DNA of 18,561 bases from JBJEXX01 sp051886215. GTDB lineage: Bacteria; Bacillota_I; Bacilli_A; RF39; UBA660. The stretch lies in assembly GCA_051886215.1 (NCBI GenBank), contig JBJEXX010000046.1, forward strand, positions 1 through 18,561. The letters are read 5' to 3'. The translations under genes were made by a program, and so were the position numbers. Below, piece by piece: positions 1 to 5,594 of this stretch (positions are counted from its first letter, which is position 1; the number at the start of each line of letters is the position of its first letter). The notes under the pieces are model-generated. The model made no database searches. It had not been told where the DNA came from and saw only the letters and a program-made list of their open reading frames with translations.

Positions 1-9
1 ACAAAACTA

Positions 10-37
10 AATGCACATTTCTAAATAAACGTGCATT
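10..37. repeat. Imperfect inverted repeat (hairpin or operator)
   Basis: AATGCAC at 10-16 is the exact reverse complement of GTGCATT at 31-37. After one mismatch (17/30) three more pairs (18-20 with 27-29) close a 6-nt loop. No T-run follows on the + strand. On the - strand the hairpin would be followed by a weak T-rich stretch. It could be the tail of a terminator of an upstream gene outside the window, or a dyad operator for the gene at 136. Confidence 0.4.
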
Positions 38-86
38 CAAATAAAAAATTTACTTAAAAAAATTATAAAATCCCATTAACTAAAAG

Positions 87-112
87 TTGACACGGGGGGA
101 TTATTTTATAAT
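87..112 (+). promoter_or_regulatory. Putative promoter with G6 tract in a short spacer
   Basis: A perfect -35 TTGACA (87-92) and a perfect -10 TATAAT (107-112) are separated by only 14 bp. The spacer holds a run of six G (94-99), which is striking in such AT-rich DNA. Optimal spacing is 16-18 bp, so as written the promoter should be weak. Gaining two or three G would bring it to the optimum. Alternative weak -10 matches (TAATAA 109-114) would give 16 bp. It lies upstream of a surface-protein gene. Confidence 0.45.
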
Positions 113-135
113 AACTATAGAATAGGAGTGTAAAT

Positions 136-1524
136 ATGGAAAATAAAGAAAATAAAAGTATAAAGAGGAATAAAATATTAAAGATAACGGCACTATTAGG
201 ATTGTTCTTATTAGTATTTGGAGTAAGTTATGCCTTATTTAAAGTTACTCTAGAAGGGACAAAGAAAAATAGAATAACTACTGCTAAATTTGAATTGAAT
301 TTAACTGATACATCTAAAAATGAAGAAACAGAAGGATATGCTATAAATATTGAAGAAGCCGTACCAATGACACAAGAAGAAGGCTTAGAGACAACTCCAT
401 ACAAATTTGTAGTTTCTAATACAGGTACAATTGCAGCAAGTTATAAATTAAAATTGGAAGATATTACGGATGTAACTAATACTTTACAAGATCAATATAT
501 AAGATATAATCTAATTTCAAAAGATTATTATGATTATGAAACTTATGAAGAAGGGAAATTTTCTCAAGGAGTCTACAATACCATTTCTAAAACAAGACTT
601 AAATATGGAGCTAGTGGAGCAATAGTGAACGAGTCACCATTATTATCAGATGTGACAGATAGAGTATTAGATGAAACAACTTTACTTCCTGGAGAATGTA
701 TAGAATATACCCTAAATTTATGGGTGGATTATGAAGCTACAATAGATCAAGCTGCAGGCAAAGCATTTGAAGGAAGAATAATAATAGATGGTATACAAGC
801 GAAAATATTTGCCGAAGGAGTATCGGGAGAAAATGTAAAATATACTTATTATAATGATGGAACATTAGCAATAACTGGAACTGGAGCTATGGAAGGAATA
901 ACTACAGACGAAAATGGTGCACCTATAGCTATATCAAATAATATTACCCCATTATCAGATATAATTTATAATTATTTAACAAAAAAAGAAATGATGCCAC
1001 CCAAAGCTGAAATTGACGGTTATCCACTTGGAATGTTTAGTTATGCTGACATAGTTGCATTAAAATTTTCTGGGTATACAGCTGCTGGTGAAAATTATTA
1101 TGAAGATTCTAAAGTAGAATCATGCTTTAAAGGTAATTCTTCTAGTGCGTGTGACAGCGTAAAAGATTTAGGTGGAGCATTTAATAATGATGTAGAAAAA
1201 GTTAAACTAGCAATAAAATATACCAAAGAAATACCTAAATTGAATAGAATAATAATAGGAGATGGAATTACGGAATTATCTTTTTATAGTTATTTTACAG
1301 CAGAAGGAATGATTTCTTTACCCAATACTTTAGAAACTATTGAAGGATGGGCGATATATGCAGATTATATAAATATTCCAAATAGTGTAACATCTGTTGC
1401 GGATGAAGCTATTAGAACACGAACTATGAATAATTTAATAACTATAGATAATAGTAAAGAATTTGTTGAACAAAATTGGGAATATGTTTATGACAATAGT
1501 GAACATGTTAAATATTTAAGATAA
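136..1524 (+). CDS. TasA/camelysin-like surface protein with BspA-like C-terminal region
   Basis: A 462-residue protein, predicted to be exported or cell-surface anchored. A basic N-terminus is followed by a hydrophobic segment (about residues 15-34, ending near GVSYALF). This resembles the start of TasA/CalY-type proteins, which are matured by SipW-like signal peptidases. Residues about 35-222 look like the TasA-like beta domain, with the family-like stretch around LLPGECIEYTLNLWVDY. From about residue 223 the sequence changes to a BspA-type module (GENVKYTYYNDGTLAITGTGAM). LRR_5-like strands follow near the C-terminus (about 369-430, for example IIIGDGITEL and INIPNSVTSV). The start ATG has an AGGAG SD at 124-128. 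A perfect hairpin terminator begins at the stop, so it appears monocistronic. Known TasA-like proteins form matrix fibres; a matrix or adhesion role here is inference. Confidence 0.75.
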   Translation: MENKENKSIKRNKILKITALLGLFLLVFGVSYALFKVTLEGTKKNRITTAKFELNLTDTSKNEETEGYAINIEEAVPMTQEEGLETTPYKFVVSNTGTIAASYKLKLEDITDVTNTLQDQYIRYNLISKDYYDYETYEEGKFSQGVYNTISKTRLKYGASGAIVNESPLLSDVTDRVLDETTLLPGECIEYTLNLWVDYEATIDQAAGKAFEGRIIIDGIQAKIFAEGVSGENVKYTYYNDGTLAITGTGAMEGITTDENGAPIAISNNITPLSDIIYNYLTKKEMMPPKAEIDGYPLGMFSYADIVALKFSGYTAAGENYYEDSKVESCFKGNSSSACDSVKDLGGAFNNDVEKVKLAIKYTKEIPKLNRIIIGDGITELSFYSYFTAEGMISLPNTLETIEGWAIYADYINIPNSVTSVADEAIRTRTMNNLITIDNSKEFVEQNWEYVYDNSEHVKYLR

Positions 1525-1553
1525 TAATAGTTGAACTATTATTATTTTTCTTT
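1521..1553 (+). terminator. Rho-independent terminator
   Basis: A perfect 10-bp stem, ATAATAATAG (1521-1530) with CTATTATTAT (1536-1545), has a TTGAA loop and is followed by TTTTCTTTC. It overlaps the stop codon of the surface-protein gene and separates it from yceD. The stem is almost all A/T. Confidence 0.8.
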
Positions 1554-1555
1554 CA

Positions 1556-1584
1556 TTTACAAAAAGATTATTATATTATATAAT
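1556..1584 (+). promoter_or_regulatory. Sigma-A-type promoter of yceD-rpmF
   Basis: TTTACA (1556-1561), a 17-bp spacer and TATAAT (1579-1584). The predicted start of transcription, about 7 nt downstream, coincides with the SD GGTGAT at 1591-1596. The mRNA leader would therefore be only about 9 nt before the ATG at 1600. Confidence 0.6.
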
Positions 1585-1599
1585 TTACTTGGTGATAAA

Positions 1600-2049
1600 A
1601 TGAATATAGATTTAGCTAGTTTATATAGTGGAGTAGATGAATTTTTAGAAATTGATAAATTTATAGAAATAGACTCATCTTATTATAAAAATACAGATAT
1701 TATTAATTTACCTAAAGTATGGATAAATGGTACTATTTCATTAGATAGTTCTAATAATATAGAGTGTAATCTTAAAATAAAAGGAGATATGATTTTAAAT
1801 GATTCTATATCTTTAGAAGAGGTTTCTTATCCATTTGAGTGCGAAATTAATGAAAAAATTGAAAAAAATGATATAAATTTTGAAAATACTCTTGATATTA
1901 TTCCTATTTTATGGGAAAATATTGTCTTGGAAGTTCCTCTAAAATTTACTAAAGTAAAAGATACTAGTAAATTCTCTGGGGATGGATGGAAAATAATCAG
2001 TGAAGAGGAATTAAAACAAAAGAATAATCCTTTTAATGATTTAGATTAG
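1600..2049 (+). CDS. yceD: YceD family protein (DUF177)
   Basis: A 149-residue protein of the YceD/DUF177 family, which is typically encoded directly before rpmF and is linked to 23S rRNA accumulation. The ATG at 1600 is chosen because SD GGTGAT (1591-1596) precedes it and a good promoter ends at 1584. A longer frame back to 1531 would run through the terminator loop and the promoter. The family pattern is seen in the beta-strand-rich core around residues 34-90 (PKVWINGTISL, then KIKGDMILNDSISLEEVSYPFECEI). The cysteines that often sit in the central segment of the family are absent there, with NDSISL where CxxC-like residues commonly occur. The acidic C-terminus is usual. An SD, AGGAGAGG, straddles the stop and leads into rpmF, so the two genes are co-transcribed. 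Confidence 0.8.
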   Translation: MNIDLASLYSGVDEFLEIDKFIEIDSSYYKNTDIINLPKVWINGTISLDSSNNIECNLKIKGDMILNDSISLEEVSYPFECEINEKIEKNDINFENTLDIIPILWENIVLEVPLKFTKVKDTSKFSGDGWKIISEEELKQKNNPFNDLD

Positions 2050-2064
2050 GAGAGGAGTGATACT

Positions 2065-2274
2065 ATGATGAAATTAGATATTCAATTATTCGCTGTACCA
2101 TTTAGAAAAGTATCAAAAACTAGAAAAAGAATGAGAAGAAGTCATAATGCGTTAACTGCGAATACAACAGTTAAATGTCCAAATTGTGGTGAAGCTATTA
2201 GACCTCATAGAGTATGTTCTAAATGTGGATATTACAAAGGAAAAGAAGTTGTAAAAAATGAAAGTGCTGAATAA
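2065..2274 (+). CDS. rpmF: 50S ribosomal protein L32 with Prp-like N-terminal propeptide
   Basis: A 69-residue bacterial L32, a component of the large ribosomal subunit. Typical features are the basic block FRKVSKTRKRMRRSHNAL and a four-Cys zinc finger (C38xxC41, C51xxC54). The protein begins MMKLDIQLF before AVPFRK. Canonical L32 starts directly with M-AVP. The extra nine residues plus Ala match the LxLNLQFF/A motif cut by the Prp protease from Firmicutes L27. Cleavage before Ala10 would leave exactly the mature L32 N-terminus. GAGGAG (2052-2057) is well spaced from the ATG at 2065; the in-frame ATG at 2068 is possible. No ATG or GTG lies at the AVPF position. It follows yceD by 15 nt and ends before a hairpin terminator. 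The L32 identity is secure; the processing is inference. Confidence 0.95.
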   Translation: MMKLDIQLFAVPFRKVSKTRKRMRRSHNALTANTTVKCPNCGEAIRPHRVCSKCGYYKGKEVVKNESAE

Positions 2275-2305
2275 TTTCAGTATTTTTTTTATTTATTTAA
2301 AAAAC

Positions 2306-2331
2306 GACACTAATTTTAGGTGTCTTTTTTT
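2306..2331 (+). terminator. Rho-independent terminator after rpmF
   Basis: GACAC (2306-2310) pairs with GTGTC (2320-2324), with a possible extra U-G pair and a loop of about 8 nt. T7 (2325-2331) follows. An A-run precedes the stem, so it may work in both directions. Confidence 0.7.
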
Positions 2332-2342
2332 ATTATTATAAT

Positions 2343-2360
2343 AAGGAGGTTGATAAAATA
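2343..2360 (+). promoter_or_regulatory. Strong SD followed by AUA start codon of spoIIGA
   Basis: AAGGAGG (2343-2349) is followed, after 8 nt, by ATA at 2358-2360. This is the only codon at proper spacing in the frame that encodes SpoIIGA. TTG at 2350 abuts the SD, is in another frame and reaches a stop after three codons. The family N-terminus M-KIYLD aligns with ATA-KIYLD, so the ATA occupies the position of the usual ATG. Confidence 0.65.
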
Positions 2361-3143
2361 AAAATATATTTAGATTTAATATTTTTACTTAATTTTTGTT
2401 TTGATTTTATATTACTTTTTTTTACTAGTATTTTATTAAAAAGAACTATTAATATTAAAAGATTATTACTTGCCTCCTTAATTGGAAGTTTATCAATATT
2501 TATTTTATTTATTAAAATAAATAGTATAGAATTATTTTTTATTAAAGTTATTATAAGTATTATAATGTTACTTATTGGTTTTGGTTATAAAGATAAAAAA
2601 TATTTTTTTAGTAATTTTATATATTTATATTTTGTTAGTTTTATATTAGGAGGAATTTTATATTATTTAAACATAGAATTTAGTTATAAAAATATAGGTC
2701 TTATATTTATAAATAAAGGAATTTCTATTAATTTTATAGTTTTGATCATATTATCAATATTAGTTTTATATATTTATATAAGAAAAGAAATAAATGTTAA
2801 AAAAAATATTGCATCTTATCATAAAGTTGATATTTATTATAAGAATAAAGTTTATCATTTAAATGGTTATTTAGATACAGGAAATAATTTATATGAACCA
2901 TATAAAAAAAGATGTGTATCTATTTTATATAGTAAAGACATAAAGATAGATAAACCATTTTATATTCCTTATAAAACTGTTTCTAAAAATGGAGTTATTA
3001 ATTGTATAGTAGTAGATAAATTAGTTATAGATAAAAAGATATATTTTAATCAAGTAGTTGCGATTAGCGATGAAAAGTTTATTATGGATGGAGTAGATAT
3101 TATTTTACATAATGATTATAGAAAGGGTGATAGTTGTGATTAG
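2358..3143 (+). CDS. spoIIGA: Sporulation sigma-E factor processing peptidase SpoIIGA
   Basis: A 261-residue membrane aspartic protease that activates pro-sigma-E in the mother cell during sporulation. The N-terminus KIYLDLIFLLNFCFDFILL is a clear SpoIIGA signature, and several hydrophobic segments follow (to about residue 135). The soluble C-terminal part holds the catalytic motif D173-T-G-N176 in YLDTGNNLYEP, matching the DSGNQLYDP of Bacillus subtilis. The conventional reading from ATG 2565 would remove the first 69 residues and has no SD. The frame is open from 2343 and has no ATG, GTG or TTG near the family start. I therefore place the start at ATA 2358, eight bases after AAGGAGG. An ATG-to-ATA sequencing error or strain mutation is the main alternative. 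The end overlaps sigE by 8 nt. No Spo0A box was convincing upstream. Confidence 0.85.
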   Translation: MKIYLDLIFLLNFCFDFILLFFTSILLKRTINIKRLLLASLIGSLSIFILFIKINSIELFFIKVIISIIMLLIGFGYKDKKYFFSNFIYLYFVSFILGGILYYLNIEFSYKNIGLIFINKGISINFIVLIILSILVLYIYIRKEINVKKNIASYHKVDIYYKNKVYHLNGYLDTGNNLYEPYKKRCVSILYSKDIKIDKPFYIPYKTVSKNGVINCIVVDKLVIDKKIYFNQVVAISDEKFIMDGVDIILHNDYRKGDSCD

Positions 3144-3825
3144 TTTATTATTATTTATTGGATATATATTTACTAGTATTCCTTGTTTACTATATGTGGG
3201 GGCTACTGATATACTTCCAGAACCATTATCTAGAGAAGAAGAATTATTTTATTTATCTTTAGCGCAAGATAATGATAAACATGCGAAAGATATTTTAATT
3301 GAACATAATTTAAGATTAGTTGTTTTTTTAGCTAAAAAGTATGAAAATACAAAAGTTGATTTAGAAGATTTGGTTAGTATTGGTACTATTGGATTGATAA
3401 AGGGAATAAATACTTTTAGTATGAATAAAAATATAAAATTAGCTACTTATGCTTCTCGTTGTATAGATAATGAAATTCTAATGTTTTTAAGGAAAAATAA
3501 AAGAGTCAGAGGAGAAGTTAGTTTTGAAGAAAGTTTATCTTATGATGCAGATGGTAATGAACTTCATTTAGAAGATGTTTTAGGAACAGATGCAGATATA
3601 GTTACTAAAGGTTTAGAAGAAGATGATAATAAAAAGATAATGATGGCAGAAATAGAAAAATTAAATGTTAGAGATAGAGAAATAATGATCTTAAGATATG
3701 GTCTTAATGGACATAAAGAACAAACTCAAAAAGAAGTTGCGGATTTACTTGGAATTAGTCAATCATATATTTCAAGAATAGAAAAAAAGGTTATTAAAAG
3801 ATTAAAAAATATTGTAAAGGTCTAA
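3136..3825 (+). CDS. sigE: RNA polymerase sporulation sigma factor, pro-sigma-E
   Basis: A 229-residue sigma-70-family factor directing early mother-cell gene expression. Region 2 is evident (HNLRLVVFLAKKYENTKVDLEDL, then SIGTIGLIKGI and LATYASRCIDNEILMFLR). The C-terminal region 4 helix-turn-helix is TQKEVADLLGISQSYISRIEKK. The start GTG 3136 is preferred: AAAGGG (3122-3127) sits 8 nt upstream and the gene overlaps the spoIIGA stop, suggesting translational coupling. An ATG at 3112 is possible but has no SD. The N-terminus is hydrophobic (ISLLLFIGYIFTSIPCLLY) and precedes VGATDILPEPLS, which aligns with YIGGSEALPPPLS of B. subtilis. It therefore looks like a pro-sequence cleaved near Y/V. 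SigK is similar, but the spoIIGA neighbour argues for SigE. Confidence 0.88.
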   Translation: MISLLLFIGYIFTSIPCLLYVGATDILPEPLSREEELFYLSLAQDNDKHAKDILIEHNLRLVVFLAKKYENTKVDLEDLVSIGTIGLIKGINTFSMNKNIKLATYASRCIDNEILMFLRKNKRVRGEVSFEESLSYDADGNELHLEDVLGTDADIVTKGLEEDDNKKIMMAEIEKLNVRDREIMILRYGLNGHKEQTQKEVADLLGISQSYISRIEKKVIKRLKNIVKV

Positions 3826-3846
3826 TTTAATAGAGCTTTTTTCTTT
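3816..3846 (+). terminator. Probable terminator after sigE
   Basis: AAAGGTCT (3816-3823) pairs with AGAGCTTT (3832-3839) with one internal G-G mismatch. T-rich sequence (3837-3846, interrupted by one C) follows. It overlaps the end of sigE. Confidence 0.5.
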
Positions 3847-3872
3847 ACTTTTAAAAATAGATAATTTACAAT
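3844..3872 (+). promoter_or_regulatory. Putative promoter of rsmE
   Basis: TTTACT (3844-3849), a 17-bp spacer and TACAAT (3867-3872). The expected transcription start falls at the first base of the SD AGGTGG (3879-3884). This is the same compact arrangement as at yceD. Confidence 0.45.
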
Positions 3873-3889
3873 CATATTAGGTGGTAGAT

Positions 3890-4597
3890 ATGCAAAGATA
3901 TTTTGCGACAACTAGAAATGAAGATACCTTTAATTTTGATAAAGTTGATAGTAATCACTTTACTAAAGTTATGCGTGGTAGTATTGATGAAAAGATAGAA
4001 GTGGTCTATGAAAGAAAAGTTTATATTTGTAAAATAATTAAATTATTTCCTCTAGAAGCTAAAATATGTGAGGAAGTATCTGATAAACAAAATGAATTAT
4101 ATGTTGATATTGCGCAAGCTCTAGTAAAAGAACAAAAGATGGATTATATTCTTCAAAAATCTACAGAACTTGGTGTTAATAATATAATTCCTTTAGAAAC
4201 TACTAGATCTGTTGTAAAAATTAATGACAAAAAAGATAAAAAAGTTGATAGGTGGAATAAGATAGTTGCGGAAGCTAGTAAGCAATCGAAAAGACTTGAA
4301 ATTCCAAGGGTTTTAGACATAATTAGTATAAGTGACTTGTCACAACTTGACTATGACTACAAAGTGTTATGTAGTGTAAACGAAGTGTCAACTAATATAA
4401 AAAAGGTATTGGAGAAAATAGATATTGGTGCTAGAATATTATTTGTAGTAGGACCAGAAGGCGGTTTTACAAAAGAAGAAGAACAAACATTAATTTCTAA
4501 TGGTTTTATTTCTGTTTCATTAGGAAATAATGTATTAAGAACAGAAACAGTTAGTTTATTTTTATTAAGTATAGTAAACTACCATTTTATGAGGTGA
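3890..4597 (+). CDS. rsmE: 16S rRNA (uracil(1498)-N(3))-methyltransferase RsmE
   Basis: A 235-residue SPOUT-class methyltransferase, predicted to use S-adenosylmethionine to methylate N3 of U1498 in 16S rRNA. The N-terminal PUA-like part begins MQRYFATT and includes HFTKVMRG. The family core is LVKEQKMDYILQKSTELGVNNIIPLETTRSVVK. The C-terminal knot carries GPEGGFTKEEE and LGNNVLRTETV, which form the cofactor site. The ATG at 3890 is chosen because AGGTGG (3879-3884) lies just upstream; the GTG at 3881 is part of that SD. Length is normal for the family. The stop TGA lies inside the SD of the next gene, so the two are translationally coupled. The gene for PrmA, often found upstream of rsmE, is not here. 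Confidence 0.93.
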   Translation: MQRYFATTRNEDTFNFDKVDSNHFTKVMRGSIDEKIEVVYERKVYICKIIKLFPLEAKICEEVSDKQNELYVDIAQALVKEQKMDYILQKSTELGVNNIIPLETTRSVVKINDKKDKKVDRWNKIVAEASKQSKRLEIPRVLDIISISDLSQLDYDYKVLCSVNEVSTNIKKVLEKIDIGARILFVVGPEGGFTKEEEQTLISNGFISVSLGNNVLRTETVSLFLLSIVNYHFMR

Positions 4598-4601
4598 TTT
4601 T

Positions 4602-5549
4602 ATGGATTTATTAAATTTATTAAGTATAGATAAGGATATGATTATTATTTATGCTTTAATAGTAGTTATGGCTATACTTTTAATAATTATTTTTACATTG
4701 GATGCTAAAAATAAAAAGAAAAATCTTGATGATGAAGATATAGTAATTAAAGGTACTACACCATTAGAACAATATCAACAAACAAATAATTTACAAGCTA
4801 AAGTAGAACAAAAAATTGAACAATTAGAACAAGATCAAGTAAAAACAAAAGAAATAGAAGAAATTAAAGAAGAACCAAAAGAAGAAACTGAAATTATAGA
4901 AGAAAGTACTATTAAATATGTTGAAGATAAAACTATAGAAGAGCAACAAGAAGAAGCACAAAAAGAATTAGATAAAGCTGCTTTAAGTTTAATTGATGAT
5001 AAAAAAGAAGAAGATACACTTACTAATTTTGAAATAGAACAAGAAGAAAACGCAATCATTAGTTATAATGAATTAGTTAAAGTTAGTGAAAACTTATATG
5101 AATCCAACGAAAAAACTCAATATGAAGACGAAGGTAATGAACCTATTACTATAGAACAATTAAGAGAAAAATTTAGTGATAGTCCAAAAGAAGAATTAAA
5201 AGCTGAACCTAATTCTGAATTAGTTTCTACAATTGATAAAATAATTAATGATTCTAAAAAAGAAACTCAAAACGAAAGTATTAATTTAAATAAACAAAAA
5301 GAAAATATTGAACGACCTAAAGTAAAACTTGATGATTTTGTATTAGAAAAAGAAACTAAAAAAGAAACTAAATTTAAATCATCTCCAATTATTTCACCAG
5401 TCTTTGGAATAGAAAAAGAAAAAACAATAAAAGAACAAACAGAATTAGAACTTGAACAAACTGCTGATTTAGAAAAATTAGATGCCGAGATAAGAAAAAC
5501 AAATCAATTCTTACAAGTGCTGAAGGAATTACAAAAGAAACTTGATTAG
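4602..5549 (+). CDS. Membrane-anchored Glu/Lys-rich protein, unknown function
   Basis: A 315-residue protein that I do not recognise. One transmembrane helix lies at about residues 12-33 (MIIIYALIVVMAILLIIIFTL) and is followed by KNKKKN, which suggests a short outside N-terminus and a cytoplasmic body. The body is highly charged and low in complexity, rich in Glu, Lys and Gln, with coiled-coil character. Less degenerate islands are AIISYNELVKVSENLYE, PITIEQLREKF and, near the C-terminus, SSPIISPVFGIEKEK, followed by a final heptad-like helix ending LQVLKELQKKLD. The islands may be docking motifs. This bitopic layout resembles cell-division or envelope scaffold proteins such as EzrA, but no homology is claimed. 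The SD AGGTGAT overlaps the rsmE stop. A terminator overlaps the 3' end. Confidence 0.7.
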   Translation: MDLLNLLSIDKDMIIIYALIVVMAILLIIIFTLDAKNKKKNLDDEDIVIKGTTPLEQYQQTNNLQAKVEQKIEQLEQDQVKTKEIEEIKEEPKEETEIIEESTIKYVEDKTIEEQQEEAQKELDKAALSLIDDKKEEDTLTNFEIEQEENAIISYNELVKVSENLYESNEKTQYEDEGNEPITIEQLREKFSDSPKEELKAEPNSELVSTIDKIINDSKKETQNESINLNKQKENIERPKVKLDDFVLEKETKKETKFKSSPIISPVFGIEKEKTIKEQTELELEQTADLEKLDAEIRKTNQFLQVLKELQKKLD

Positions 5550-5560
5550 TTTCTTTTTTT
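5533..5560 (+). terminator. Rho-independent terminator after the Glu/Lys-rich gene
   Basis: AAAGAAACT (5534-5542) pairs perfectly with AGTTTCTTT (5548-5556), with loop TGATT and a T-run to 5561. The stop codon TAG is within the hairpin. The -35 of the next promoter lies in the same bases. Confidence 0.8.
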
Positions 5561-5569
5561 TGGTATAAT
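5542..5569 (+). promoter_or_regulatory. Putative extended -10 promoter
   Basis: TTGATT (5542-5547), a 16-bp spacer and TATAAT (5564-5569), with an upstream TGG giving an extended -10. The -35 is embedded in the terminator hairpin of the previous gene. It drives the gene at 5595, with a leader of roughly 19 nt. Confidence 0.55.
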
Positions 5570-5594
5570 ATATAACCGAATTCAGGTGATAAGT

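Noticed and set aside
1531..1599. N-terminal extension of YceD starting at ATG-like codons near 1531
   Set aside because: It would begin in the terminator loop and run across a good promoter. The ATG at 1600 has its own SD.
2299..2312. Possible Spo0A box (AACGACA) before spoIIGA
   Set aside because: It matches only five of seven bases of TTCGACA and lies within the terminator stem of rpmF.
2337..2342. TATAAT just before the spoIIGA SD
   Set aside because: A start of transcription about 7 nt downstream would leave out the AAGGAGG SD, and no -35 is seen. Probably chance in AT-rich DNA.
4835..5059. Minus-strand open frame rich in Ser, inside the Glu/Lys-rich gene
   Set aside because: It is the antisense shadow of GAA/AAA-rich codons, with no SD or promoter.
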